Positions 10,426 to 23,017 of a DNA stretch of 64,000 nucleotides are shown here, in pieces. How positions within the stretch are numbered: position 1 is the stretch's first letter; the number at the start of each line of letters is the position of its first letter. The DNA is taken from positions 26,832,902 through 26,896,901 of the forward strand of contig CM053267.1 in NCBI GenBank assembly GCA_028583415.1. Reading direction: 5' to 3'. The stretch comes from Protea cynaroides. Its lineage: Eukaryota; Streptophyta; Magnoliopsida; Proteales; Proteaceae. The position numbers and the translations under genes were made by a program. The notes beneath the pieces were generated by a model. That model made no database searches, had not been told where the DNA came from, and worked only from the letters and a program-made list of their open reading frames with translations.

Positions 10426-12171
10426 AAGCAATTAACGAACATGAAAATGAAATGGATTTTATGAAGATAATTGGATGAATTTATGAACATGTTTGATATT
10501 ATGAATATCAGTTCTACTAAATTGCCATCATAATAAAATCTAATGATCCACATTATATATAATAATGAAATCTAACAAATCCACCTATATAAACATATGC
10601 ACATCTATTATGTATTATATAGTTATTTATAAATTTAATATTATTCTAATGTCACTTGTATATTATGTAAGTGTGAAATTGATTGATATTGAAAAATAGG
10701 AGCACCAAATATTAAAAATTAATATCCGAATTTTTTGTCCGAATTTTTTTTAGACAAAAGAATAATTCTTGAACCGAACCGATCCGAATTCAAATTTTAT
10801 TTTAAGTCCGCTTTTTTACCGTATTTTTTACCAAATTCTTAAATTACCAAAACGAATCATTGCTATCTATTCTTCTTCCGAATAATTCTCGAATCTGAAT
10901 TAAATAACTATGGTGTGAATGCCATACTGATCTCAAATTTATTGCATATATCCTGTTAATTTATGAGGAGTTGGGACTGTATGAAAGAAAAAAGGTTTAC
11001 TAACTTAATAGCCTAAAGGCCTGCAAGAATAAATAAATAAAAAATGCCCAGTATGCCAAAAACCAGTTTGTTTCGTCCTTCCATTGATTACTGGAAGTAA
11101 TCATTATAATCCCATCTTTAGAATCACTTTTGAGAATGTCCACTGCAATTGGATAAATTAACTTCTAGACACTGATCTGCTTAAGAACTGTCAGTTAGGA
11201 TTCTCTTACAAGCATTGACTGGATGCTATCAATTAGGGGCACAGTCTGGAAATAAAAAATAAAGGATGTATACTTGAGGCATCTGATGTACTGGTACTTG
11301 TAACTTGGTCCTTCAAGAATTGTGCATGATTGGTTTCAATTCTAAATTTCAAATCCGGCCAAGAATTAGAATTGAAGTCATGACGTACATGTTTGTCTCT
11401 AATTCTGGAAGCAAATTCTTAGATATAGGAGAGAATTGAAAATTGGCTATCAGCTCATTCACCAATTCTAGGGCACAGAATAGAGCAATTCCGGAGAGGT
11501 GAGAATTGCAATTCTCATCAATTCTGTATTAAACACGTGCTTTAGTTGGGGGCCATTCTTGTCATTTTGTGGTTAAAACATAAGAAACATGAGCAAATGG
11601 GCAAAATTGCATTGCAGGTTTTGTCATGAACCTAAGGATTGGAGAAGAGTTGGCTACACAAATACTTCATCCAAATGCAATTCCAACTCTGAGAATTGGA
11701 ACCAGAAGCAATAATTTGAATTGCTCTGAATTCCTAGAATTGTAAATTAGAATTGGATCTAAATGTGCCCTTTGATGAGAGGCACCAGATTCATTGCATG
11801 ATGAAATGGAGACAGTTGCTTTCAATTGTATTTTATACTTTTCACATAAGGTTAATAATTTTGTCACCAATCTCTAGAGCCATTTTTTTTTTTTTTGTGA
11901 AACAACTAGCTCTGGTAAATTTAGAAAATTATTATTGCAGTTGTTATGAATGAACTATGAATAAATTTATGTTTTTAGCCTTTATGTGCTTTCCCTGTAT
12001 GAGTGGTGATTTCCCCCCTCCCTCCCCTTTCGATTTCAATTTTGTGTGGTGCTCTTAAGAATCAGTTTATGAAGCTCTTAATTTTAATAGAGTCCAATAT
12101 TTAACACTGAAGAAAATGTTTTGATGTGTCTTTAATTTTTGTTTGCAATGTTGTAACTTTACCATGTAATT

Positions 12172-12172
12172 T

Positions 12173-12219
<47 letters not shown>

Positions 12220-12225
12220 TCTCTT
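12172..12225 (+). repeat. (CT)n microsatellite
   Basis: A nearly pure CT dinucleotide run lies about 100 bp upstream of the ELOF1 start codon, at the end of the inferred 5' intron. Pyrimidine runs are common near plant 5' UTRs. Confidence 0.95.
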
Positions 12226-12329
12226 ATTTGATGGAAAAAGTGCTTGAAGAATTCTGTGCATTTGATATTCCATTCATAGTGATAACATGGGAGTTGTTTA
12301 TTAGTGCTATTGAAGGTAAAACTTGAAAC

Positions 12330-14016
12330 ATGGGGAAAAGGAAGTCAAGGGCAAAGCCACCTCCGAAGAAGAGGATGGACAAGCTTGATACTGTCTTCAG
12401 CTGTCCTTTCTGCAATCATGGAAGCAGTGTTGAGTGTCGCATGTAAGTTGACATTATATGTAATTGCTTCTTTTCTTTCTTTTTTTTATTTTTTTTTTTT
12501 GTCGTCTTGCATATAAAGCATTCAATTGACCTAGGTCCACTGATTGAATGGTCCAGCTATTCACTTTTATATATGTAAACAGGCTAAACTTTGACAGGGA
12601 AAAAGGCCAAAAAAAAAATAATAATAATAATGATTTCATTGAGTCCCATGTTCAATAATTTAGTTTTACAGCTTTATCTCATTTAATGTCGGTGACTCAG
12701 TTATTTTCCAATTGGCACTGATTCCATGTTCAACAGATCTCAGTCATGTGTTAATGTCTCTAGAAGAAGAGAGAAAAAGGGAGGGATGGGGGACATTAAT
12801 GCCCCTTAATGAGCCTTAAAAGTTGCCTGTTTGGTGCTTGTGATTGGTGTCCTCATCATAAGTGTGATATGTTCTGATTGTGACTTGAGCAAAATTGTAT
12901 CTGGTTGCAGTGACATGAAGAATTTAATTGGGGAAGCCTTATGCCAGATTTGTCAAGAGAGTTTCAGCACGACTGTCACTGGTATGTGTCTAGCAGTTAC
13001 TTTGTAAGGAAATTATTCCTAATATGCTCTTTACTAGATGAGTATGCTGGTTAGAGTTTTGGGTGGAAATAGAATAGACCCACCCCAAGAACCACTTTTT
13101 TTGGAATCTTAAGCAGTGGGTATTGATGATGTAGACTGTACAGTCCAGGGTGTTAAACTGGCTGACCATGCTCAATTCTGGTGTGGATGCTAACTGTATT
13201 TTATCTATTTGCAATAAAAAAAAATTGCAAAGTAGTAGTTTTTTCTCACGGTCAATGATGAGGGTGAAAAAATAGTGCTGTTCAACTACATCTCAGCCTT
13301 GTAATTTATCTCGAATTCTGACTTGGAACAGGATACTGTATGTGGTTTTCTTCTGATGTGTTCTAAATGAGAGGATGTTTGTACATCTTTTTCTTTTTTT
13401 TTTTTTTTTTTTTTTTTTGGGGGGGGGGGTGAAATATGTTTGTACATCTGCTAGTATGAAATATAAATTAAATGAGTATGGACAATGATTACTGCATTAA
13501 TATGTTCTGTATTTACTTGAGTCTAGAGATGGAATGGACACCTGATCATTCAGGTCTGGTGGTGACTGGTGAGTCACTGAATGGAGTGACTGCCGTCTGA
13601 TCACACCAACGAAACAGCAACCCTTGGAACGCCAAGTGTAAATACGCCATGTTTTGGGAAAGTCATTCAATGCATTTCCCAAGCTAGTGCTGCTGACGGG
13701 TTCTTAATTAATTGATGCCAAAAAAACTTTGATGAACACTTTCTTTTTATTATAAAATTTCTATCTATTTTCATCCTAATTATAACTTGAACTGCTACAC
13801 TAATTGATTCTTTGCTATTGAATTCACAGCTTTGTCTGAACCCATTGACATGTGAGTAAATTCATCTTTTGGTTCTGCTAAATAGTTTTTCCAAACAGTT
13901 CTGCTTTATTTTTGGCATTTTTATCTAAAAATGAGGGGGATGGGCTTTTTTGCAGATACAGTGAATGGATTGATGAATGTGAGCGAGTTAACAACATTGA
14001 AGACGATGCTGCATAG
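12330..14016 (+). CDS. ELOF1: Transcription elongation factor 1 homolog (ELOF1/Elf1), complete, 88 aa
   Basis: The product is a small zinc-finger elongation factor that travels with RNA polymerase II on chromatin and, in yeast and human homologues, also supports transcription-coupled repair. Four coding exons join in frame: 12330-12442, 12911-12981, 13830-13851 and 13956-14016, giving 267 nt with the TAG stop. All introns have GT-AG ends (GTAAGT, GTATGT, GTGAGT donors). The start ATGGGGAAAAGG gives the conserved basic tail MGKRKSRAKPPPKKRMDKLD. The zinc site has Cys25-x2-Cys28 ('CPFC') and Cys49-x2-Cys52 ('CQIC'). The C-terminus is acidic ('IDECERVNNIEDDAA'). The length matches the usual 83-90 aa for compact family members. 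One exon is only 22 nt long, which gene finders often miss. No lesion is seen. Confidence 0.95.
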
Positions 14017-14500
14017 TCTGACTGGATAGATGCGGGATGTGAAGTGGTGACCGAGATAGCATTAGGGATGCACATATGTTATGCATAATACTTGGTGATA
14101 GGTTGCAAAAAGTTTGTTTATTAGTGTAACTTGAGAAGACTGCAAGTGTCAGGACGCTGTGCATGTGTAAAATCCATCTTCCTATTTGGAGAAACCCTCC
14201 CTGGTATATGGTCCTTTAGTTCTAGTCTAGATTTTTTTTTATGCATATGTGAATGATTTAAGTTGGGCAGGTAAGCGCCTTTGGCATGGTGGTTCGGCTC
14301 CTCCTCCCTTTGGCAACTAGCTGCAGTTGAGTGTTGGCCTAAGTCTCGGGAAAAGGTGGTTAGTTCGGCTCCTCCCTCTTCAACTAGATGCTTGACCTCT
14401 TGTTATTCCTCACCCCCTCCTGTGGAGAGGTTGGCTTGGTGAAGAAAAAGATTGCTCAAGTTGCTTGCCTCTGGGGACCGTAATCTTCTCCTGTCGTGCG

Positions 14501-14570
14501 AGTTCTTCAGGTTGTGATCGCACAGTATGAGCTCTGAATGACTAGCCGTGCGATCACAGCCTGAGGAACT
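14501..14570. repeat. Long inverted repeat, 21 of 23 bp paired, 24-nt loop
   Basis: The left arm 14501-14523 is AGTTCTTCAGGTTGTGATCG plus CAC. The right arm 14548-14570 is its reverse complement with two mismatches that would be G-U tolerant in RNA. It lies about 490 bp past the ELOF1 stop. It could be a MITE remnant or a structured element in a long 3' UTR. I see no flanking duplication. Confidence 0.7.
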
Positions 14571-16485
14571 AGCCAACATAAGAGGATTTATTTTTCTGCT
14601 TGTTGTGGCGTGCATCCTTGCTGCATGTGTGGTCATGGTTCTTAGTAATATACTATCTCTGACTGATTAATGTTCTCTTCCTGTATCTGCCACGTGCAAA
14701 CTGTGGGAATCCTGATCCCTTGCCATCCTTCTTCTCTGGTTTCTATCTCCCTTCTCTCCTTCCCCATCCCCCTTTGGCTTGGGGTCGTTGCTTCTTGTTC
14801 TGCTTCAGCTTGTTGTACATCCCAGCTCTTGTTTTCAATCCACTCTAGCAAAAAGGGCTACGATTTCAAGCATGTTCAACGACTAAAGAAAGATAATCTT
14901 ATATCCTTACCCACTTGAAGTCTGGGATTTGTGAAACCTCAGCATTGGTCCTCTGTAACTCCCTCCGCCACTGTCTCTGAGAGGACTGATGTTTGTTAAC
15001 AAAGCTCCACTTTTTATTTGCTTTTGTTTTGAGAGTTGAATTTTTTTTTTTCTTTCTAGGCAAGCATTTTGTTTTGCCATGTGGCAAATTCAGTTGCCAT
15101 TTCTATTTAGAATGCCCGCATGTCCGATGGAGGGATGATGAGCAGTTAAGCACGATCACTGCAGCAGGGAATCTGAGTCTCACAGCAAACGTTGTGCTGC
15201 ATCCCTTGTCCTCAAAAAGGAGGAAGAGAGAGGTGGTCGATCCCAAACCCAAAACAGTGCTATCAGAACCTGCCACTGTCAAAGGGGTAGCTATTAATTT
15301 GATTGCACCATCGAAACAGCAATCCACCCGGTATATGGTCCTGATAAAACCAATAGCACCTACTCTAACTGAAGGAAGAAAATTAAAATAGTGTAAAAAA
15401 GTGTAAAAAACTATTGACCTGACGCCTTTCTTCCCCTTCCGCTCGCAACCTACTAATATCTTGTTCACTCGCCCACTCCGATGAGAGGAGATAGCTGCCA
15501 CTGCAGGCGAGGGAAATAGATCGTCTAGCCCAACACCAATTTTCTGGAGAAGCCCTTAGGAGGGCGTTGCTCGGATGTCAGATTCTGATGCAAAATTCCA
15601 ACGCCGCCCTCGCTATCGTTATCATCATCAACCTGCCACCGCTACTGCCACCATTGAAACTCAATCCTAAGCTCCTCGCAACGTCCCTATTTCTGTCCCA
15701 TTCCCAATCGCTAACCTGGGGCTCCTTCTCTTTTCCTTTATGAGAATCCTTGTCCCTCTCCAAAACCTAATTATTTTCATCGGCGGCCTCCAGATTCACC
15801 GCGGGCAGTAGATCCAGATGATACGTGCCATTGAAGGATGGAAGAAGCTGGGGTAAGGTCTAAACAATATTTATTTAAGCGACAATCCACTCCTTTCCAT
15901 TCCTCAGAATTTCATCTTTGTCTTTATATTAAGCAGGATTGTAGCCGTCGTCGTTCATTTCAGTAAATATTTTTGGTCTTCGAGTTGTTGGTAACTTTTA
16001 ACTGTTTGAGAGGGAAAAGGAAGTTGCAAGAACCAAGACAGGGAGTTGCAAAGGGGTAAAAAAACAAAAAAAAAAAAAGGAGATGAATAGAGTAGACGAT
16101 TGGAGAGAGAGAGAGAGACGAAAATTGCAATACCCAACATAGAGTAGTTTGCAGAGGAAAAAAAAAGTGAAAGGGAGATAAGAGTCCTGGTTTTAAAGAT
16201 TGAATTAGAATGGGTGGAATCAGCCAATTGGATAAATTGACCAGTACCGGTTATTATTAAACCCCATTTCTCTGTAAACTAGTCAGACCAATCCAACCGA
16301 GCCTTTGTCCCTCTCCAAACCCTGATTTTTTCCATCGGCGGCCTCTATATTCATGGCGGGCAGCAGATCCAGACGTTTCGGTGCTAGAGTCCATGGCTGA
16401 TTCTTGCGATCATATATTTTGGCGGAAACGAGTGGAAATTGTCGATCAAGATTCAGGCATATTTTGATTACCGTTGCAAAACAAA
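14571..16485. other. Intergenic DNA with no recognisable gene
   Basis: Two overlapping open frames on opposite strands (14993-15391 + and 15103-15501 -, 132 codons each) show no known motif, and neither has supporting splice or codon signals. Direct repeats at 15748-15815 and 16300-16375 are listed separately. The rest looks like decayed intergenic sequence. Confidence 0.4.
15748..16375 (+). repeat. Pair of direct repeats of about 70 bp, 555 bp apart
   Basis: The block at 15748-15815 (TTGTCCCTCTCCAAAACCTA ... GGGCAGTAGATCCAGA) recurs at 16300-16375 with about 10 differences. Shared words include CATCGGCGGCCTC and TTGTCCCTCTCCAAA. The segment between them is unrelated and A/G-rich. This could be a local duplication or the two ends of an insertion. 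Confidence 0.6.
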
Positions 16486-16690
16486 GACTCCGTTTGTTTT
16501 GTAGGTAAAATTTTACATGTGAAATTTTTACATATAAAATTTTACATGTTGAAAATTTTTCAATGTTTGTTTGGAAGAAGTAAAATATTATCGTAAAATT
16601 TTTCAATTTATTTTTCATGGTAAAATTATTTAAAATAATTATATAAGACACCATTATAAAAAATTATTTAAAATAATCTTATAAAATACC
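16486..16690. mobile_element. AT-rich MITE-like sequence with TAAAATTTTAC palindromes
   Basis: It starts with CTCCGTTTGTTTTGTAGG and contains repeated ATGTAAAATTTTACAT-type palindromes. Similar text occurs at 20020-20105, 30925-31010, 32320-32400, 35125-35345 and 35690-35820, usually beside a TTTGTTTC/GAAACAAA word, which points to one family of small DNA transposons. I could not define ends or a target duplication here. Confidence 0.4.
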
Positions 16691-18280
16691 ACTATGAGAG
16701 CCCACCCAAGTTCGTTTTCTATCGTCATTGTTGGGGAAAAATAGCCGAGCCCCCACTTGGGAAACATGGGTCAAGGTATAACAAGCACCTGCAGCTCACA
16801 AGCACAACTGACCTTTCTTTCGCAATGCTGGCCGTGTGTCGTATTGAGAGATCTAAATCAATTTTCACAACGGGCGATACAATAACGACTATTTGATTTA
16901 GTTATTCAAATTCCTGACAAAAAGATACGATGACTCAACATATCAAACCGATACAGACTAATACTACCTATACGTATCCGATCCTGAATCGTATCTAATC
17001 CCAAATCAATTTCTAGAGTGACTGACATCCCTTCCAATACCGTAAACTTTAAACCATGGACAATAAACCTACATGCATGAGAGATAAAGTTAAGTAGACA
17101 AGAAATTGATCGATTTTTGATTGCCTAGGTAATGTATCCAAGGCATGGAATATTCACCATTAATAACGTTTTGATTGTACAATCTATCATATTGGTGTCC
17201 CCTCAAAATTTAAGAATATAAAGATACAAATATATTAAACAAATAGTTGGGCAATTTCTCATCCCAACCCCAAATTTACCACACACCAAAAAAAAAGTAG
17301 AAATTGTGTCAACAAATCAATTTTGAAAAACAACTAAATATTGAAATACTTATATCCAATTAGAATAAGAATGTCTAATTGGAAACCAAACTTCTTAACA
17401 ACTTTCTTAGTCTTGGTTCTTCCATTTGGTCATATGTTTCCTCCTCTCGTCAGCCACTTAGCCCTTTCCTTTACCTTCTTCTCAAGGCCCTGAAGACAAG
17501 AGAATCATTACAAAGATCAATAAATAAATTAGTGCATAAGCTGTAATTTTATTAATCACAATATTGATTAGCAAGGATGAGCAGTGAAAATATATCCTCT
17601 CTCATCAACATATAACACAAATTTAGTTTACACCTTCTCAAGCATGCTTGCCACTTATTTACCGTTCTAAAACAAAATTAAAAAAAAAACAAAAAAACAA
17701 AAAAACAAAAAAAAAAAACTATGAAGCTTTTTAAACCAAAGATGTGTAATCTATCAACTTTTCAATCACAATCACGGTAGGATAGGATTTTTGTGAAATA
17801 ATTTTAAAAAAGTTTGTGGAATGCATGTTATAAAGAACAAACATGAATTGCACATATTGTCCAAAGGAAAATCAAGAAACAAGAACAATTGGAAAACAAG
17901 AAATCTAATCATTTTCGGAATTTGAAACCTCTACTGAAATGAAGAAGCAAAAAGATGCAGGTTTGACAGTATAGATGGAGAGGCAGTTCTCTCATGAGCC
18001 ACGAAATTGTATTTAAGGTCCACTCTAAGTTGAGACTAGGAAAAGGCTGAATTAATCATTTTTGGCAGATCCAACACCAACTCATAGGCATTTGGTAAAC
18101 CCGGTTGGATTCAAGTTCCCACGGATTGAACCGGATTCAAATTGACTTCAGAATCCAAAATTTTGGAGTATAAAAAACAAGCTCTTTTTTGTTTTGGAAT
18201 AATTTTTGGGAAAAAAAAGAAGGTAAAATAGAATCTCTCCTCTCTCACACTCCTCTATTCTTTACAAAATAAAGGTTTGA

Positions 18281-18342
18281 CCACAGCCACCACCACCACC
18301 ACCACCTCCACCCACCACCCACCACCCACCACTACTACCACC
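18281..18342 (+). repeat. (CCA)n/(CCACCCA)n low-complexity repeat
   Basis: A run of CCACCACCACC, CCACCCACC and CCACTACTACC units. It is non-coding by context. Confidence 0.9.
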
Positions 18343-18600
18343 AGTTTTCTAGACTTCGATTGTCAGGATAGTGTATTTATCAAATATGTTTTCATTCCAA
18401 AGATGCTCTAGAATTCATTCCGAAATTGCGTTATTAAACATATTTCTATTCCCAAATAATTCTAGAGTAACCTAGAGTAGAAGTACTACTCCAAACCGAA
18501 AGTAAGGAATCCAAAACAAAAGTTTTATCAAACAAGGCCTTAATCTTCATTTCCAAACACTTCATTCTACCCTTTGACTAGGCTTTGTCTTTGGTAATTG

Positions 18601-18601
<1 letters not shown>

Positions 18602-18673
<72 letters not shown>
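18602..18673 (+). repeat. (TA)n microsatellite, about 36 units
   Basis: Pure TA dinucleotide run of about 72 bp in AT-rich intergenic DNA. Confidence 0.97.
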
Positions 18674-18675
<2 letters not shown>

Positions 18676-21600
18676 ACTAAATGACCAAGTCCTCTCCAAC
18701 TCAACAGACATTCTTTGAGCCATCTCTCAATTACAACATTGCAAAACTAACATCATTGCATTATTCAATGCCTAGATGGCTCTAATCAACCAACTCAAAA
18801 TCATCCAAGCATTTCCCAAGTTGATATCCATATGAACCTACCAACAAATTAACTAGCCATTATCTAGTTTAGCTACACAAGTGTAAGGACTCTCGACACT
18901 ACATATTTCACTACTTAATTAAAAAAAAGATTCTATTAGTACAAAATTTATTGGAGGGAGAAAGATACAAGAAACAGAATGGTCAACGGACCAACTAGCA
19001 AAGATGCAGCATCCAGCAAAAGCAGGGAATCAAAAGAACAACATTTTCAGCAAACCACACAATGTCCTCCCGTTTCTCTCAGAAAATGAGACAATCTTCT
19101 GAATGCACCAATAGACAGGGAAAGGAAGGGTATGCCAAGGTTTGGCATCTTCCCTCTAATTGTTTGTTAAACCAATTAATGGAGCCCTTCTCCAAATCTA
19201 CACATAATATCCAACCAAAAGAGGTGGGATGGGAGAAGAAAAGAGTAAGAGAAAGTGCAAACTTTTTTGCATAAATTATGCTAGAGGAAATAATAATTAA
19301 TATTAATTTCCTTCTACTCCTTTTTCAGAGTACAACTGTCTCAAAGATTTGATAATTCAGATGGTTGGTATAAGAGTCTCATAAAACTTCGTTTTGAAAT
19401 TACGATTTGAACTCTAGGACTAGAAAAATTATGAAAACACTTGAAGAAGACTTAACCAAAAACCAAAATAAAAAAGTACTATATACCAAACAGAACTGAA
19501 ATATGCCCTTAATATCAATATCCAAGCCTAAATGTTCTCCGCATGAGAGGGAAAGGCAGCCACTTTTGACCTTTATGGGAGGGCCTGTAATACTTGATTC
19601 TTCTTGGTTTACGGATACTTACAAAAATACCACTTGCCAAAACACCAAAAATAAAATACTAATTGGGCATCAAAGCTTTCTCTCAAACAGGGATGGATTT
19701 CAGTAAATTTTGCAATACAAAGTACAACCTCTGTTAACTAATTCATAAAGATTCTGCTGGCCCTTACCCTTTGCACTTTTTTTTTTCTTTGGAGCCTTGT
19801 CCTTTGCTCTTCGAGACCTCAGATGGTGAGAAGTCACAACTCATTAATCACACATCAACAAAACAATTCATAAGCTTCTCTTTCTTTCTTTTTTCCTTTT
19901 CTTTTTATTTTGTGGATAAGTACTCATTAATACGAGTATTTTGAGGGTTCCGCCCCCCACCAAAAAGAAAACAAAAAACTGAGGGATATCACACATATCA
20001 TATATACAAATTTTACCAAGTGTAAAACAAACAATGGCAAAACGGATTTTACCGTAAAATTTTCCTTTTCATCTATTTTATGTCAAAACAAATGAAGCCA
20101 TTACAAAAAATGATTAACAAGACAAAACATTGCAATCATAATTTTTGGTAAATGTCGCCAGCAACGAACAAACATAGTAAATGAAGAACCATAAACAAAG
20201 TTGACGGAATCGATCGCGATGTCGGAAGAGTATAAGGATCTCCAAGTTGGTTACCGTAAAAAATTAGAGATCTACGAGGACAAGATTGATTATCACCGAG
20301 AAATAGGGATATGCAAGGTCGGTTACCACTGAAATAGAAAATAAGAAAAAAAAAAAAAAAAGAGAATCATGGGAAGAAGAAGAAAAAGCTGGAGAAGAAA
20401 ATAAGAAGAGCAGAAAAGGAAAGAAGAGAGAGATGGAAGATGAAGAAGCAAGGTAAAATAGTATTTTACAAGTATAATAAGGGCAGTATTGTCCTTCAAT
20501 TTTAAAATGTAAGCTAACATCATCAGCTAAGTATCTAACGGAAGTCTTTTAACGGACTAGGTCTCTATGATTAACAGTGTTAATATTTTGGGTGGTAGTT
20601 GACGATGTCAAAAATTTTTGGGTGGTAGTTGACTGAAACCTGTTTCATAAAATGTCTGATGCTCTGTAGTTTTCGGCCATGGAGGCCAGCTTTCTTGAGA
20701 TTGAGTGTTCGACTTGTTAAGACAGTATCTATCAAGGTTCGGAAAAAAAAAAAAAAAAAGGTCAAAAGAACAGAATTAGTCAATTCCGGTCGGATCTTGA
20801 GTTGAATTGGACAGAATTAGTAAGAATCCGTAGATTCTCCAAACCGATCCAAGTAGCCAGATTGGCCAATGAAGACAAATGCTTGTTCAGTTGATTGGTA
20901 TCCTACAAATAGAGTACATGCACCTAGGAGGTCATGGGTTTGTCTCCTTATCTTCACCTGGTGCTGTGAAAAAGCATCCTCCTTACCCTCTCTCTCCTTT
21001 GTCTCTGCGTTTCTACCCCCCGGCCTCCCTTGCCTCCACTCCTGCCCCCACCACAGCCAGTTCTCTCTATTTCTACCCCTTGCCTCCACTCCCGACCCCC
21101 ACCACAGCCTCGGACGAAAAAGAAAAAAAAAAGGGCCAAAAAAAGATATTAGATGGTGGAGTAAGACATTTTGTAAGCCTTTGGAAAAAGGAATTTACAA
21201 CAGTTTTTAAGGCTGGATAAGAAAGAAGAATATCAATTAATCCTTGGAGGGAGAGAAATTTTCTATATTGCAGGAGAAAATCTGGTTGTGGAACTGTAAA
21301 TGAGGTAAAAAGTAAATGTGAAAAATCTTGAGATTTTAGGCCCTATTGGGATATAAGATTTTGAACTTCCTTCACACCTTTGAAAGATGAAGTCAGAGAT
21401 GAAAACACCATGATTAAGGAGGTCATACACTTTCTACAAGGAAACTATACACATCTACAACATGTCCATCATAAAACATTAATGGTTTGGATGTTATTTC
21501 CATCAAAGAGGATAGGATAGATTTGAATGATCCAAAGAAGAGGGTATGATTACCATCTTTATTAATTGTTTAAGCATTAGAACAATTTGCCAATTTCTGG

Positions 21601-22765
21601 TTCAAACAGGCCACTAGGTGTGATATAAAAAATCAACTTCACATTTCTATGTTCCACCACCCTCCTGTTGAAATTAGTATAGAAAGCCCAGTCTAAAAGA
21701 AAGGATCCAATATCAGCACAACTATGGGGTATCATATTCCAGGGATATCCCTTACTTTCTACACATATATGCCTGCCTCTCTCTTTCAATCCCCTAAATA
21801 GATTTGTTGTTTGAGTCGATATATTTCAAAACAAGTTGTCCTGGCTTGATACTTCCACCAATTTCCTGACTATTACGTGATAATAGGTCATCTATCAAGA
21901 TAATCAACCAAAAAAAAAAAAAAGGTTCATGTAACAAACCTATTACGTGGGAATAGGTTTATCCATCCACATATATCACAATATCTTAAAAAATAGTGAT
22001 AAGAAAACAGGCAGCGTAGAACAAATGAATAATTGTCAGATAATCAAATAATCTTAGTTCTGAAAAATAAAAAAACAATTTCATGTAGGGAATGAATATG
22101 TGAAGTCCAAAAGGAAGAGAACAGAGAGAGAGAGAGAAAGAGATAAGAGACGGTTGAATAAGCTGTCACACATCATACACCATCTTCCACGATATCTTGC
22201 AAAACAATGAAAACAAGAAGGGATTGAGGCAAAAGGTAGCATATGGAACAGATTCCAGAAGTAAAGCAGAACCCTTCCCACTCCCCATTTTCTGTAGGAA
22301 CTGAATGTGCTAGGCGTAAGTGTTGCTCGTTGTGGAACAAATACAGAGAGACCATTGTGGAACAATAATGAGCTAAGAAAGCAATGTAACACATACTAGT
22401 AGCTGAAGAAGCTGTCGGTTGTAGTTAAAATGTATAAAACCAACAGCACTAAAATCTTCATCTAAGACATTCTGACGCAGTGCCAAAACTACATATGGAC
22501 ATCTAAGGTGCTAAACCCATGCAATGCAAGGAATATAAGTAGAGCAGTATTTGCATCTTTACCCTATACAGTTCTTGAGACCATTCCCCTGTCAGCATTA
22601 ACCCTCAGACCGCATAGTCAGCAAAATGTACCACCTAAATACAACCAGTTATGTTGTAAGTTAACCATCTCTCAGCATTCACAAGATGCTACAGCATCCG
22701 GGTAACTCTAATATAGCCTTCACAGATGATATAACAAACTACGCACAATATTGCCGTGACAAAAA

Positions 22766-22968
22766 ATTGTGGCTGGCTGGTGTTATTCAAGACCAGAGAC
22801 TGAAGACTGATGTATCTACATGCAACAATTCCACCATCCACCGCGGAAAGCATCATATATTAAAATTGTGGCTGGCTGATGTTGTTCAAGACCAGAAACT
22901 GAAGACTGATGTACCTACAGAGAAATTGCAACAATTCCACCATCGACCATGAAAAGCATCATATATTA
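22766..22968 (-). repeat. Tandem duplication of about 99 bp downstream of VOZ
   Basis: Copy 1 begins ATTGTGGCTGGCTGGTGTT at 22766 and copy 2 begins the same way at 22865 with one change. Both end in CATCATATATTA. Copy 2 carries an extra 8-9 nt (near 22920) and scattered substitutions. The pair begins 50 bp past the VOZ stop codon, so it is probably in the 3' UTR. Confidence 0.85.
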
Positions 22969-23017
22969 ATCTTACTTTCACTGCTAATTACTTCCACATG
23001 CAGCAACATTTCCTCCA

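Larger units (their letters stand above)
8870..12302 (+). other. Long 5'-UTR intron of ELOF1 (inferred), with AT-rich insertions
   Basis: No gene is seen in this 3.4-kb stretch. About 9890-10915 is AT-rich and repeats motifs such as CCGAATAATTC in both orientations near its ends, which suggests a non-autonomous DNA transposon whose exact ends I cannot fix. About 11325-11765 is dense in CAATTC/GAATTG words, with inverted similarity between its two ends, and is probably another MITE. The rest is ordinary T-rich intron sequence. Confidence 0.4.
16691..22000. other. AT-rich intergenic region, no confident gene
   Basis: Over 5 kb I find only simple repeats, MITE-like words and poly-A/T runs. Two short minus-strand stretches with splice-like borders (19768-19817, very Lys-rich; 17425-17490, ending in a stop) look exon-like, but they cannot be joined to anything and are not called. 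Frames of 60-113 codons here show no motif. The region lies 3' of both ELOF1 and VOZ. Confidence 0.4.

Noticed and set aside
9890..10915. Possible complete DNA transposon in the ELOF1 intron
   Set aside because: The ends share only about 11 of 14 inverted positions and there is no target duplication, so borders cannot be supported; it is described only as part of the intron.
14993..15391. 132-codon frame on the + strand, with an equal-length frame on the - strand at 15103-15501
   Set aside because: No motif, low-complexity Phe run, no splice or codon support, and the overlapping antisense frame is equally long, so both are probably chance.
18602..18673. Considered whether alternating repeats could be a CRISPR-like or origin array
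   Set aside because: It is a plain TA microsatellite in plant nuclear DNA; no spaced direct repeats are present.
17425..19827. Two exon-like pieces on the minus strand (19817-19768, Lys-rich, and 17490-17425, ending in a stop)
   Set aside because: Splice-like borders exist, but the pieces are tiny, no further exons are found, and I do not recognise the protein.
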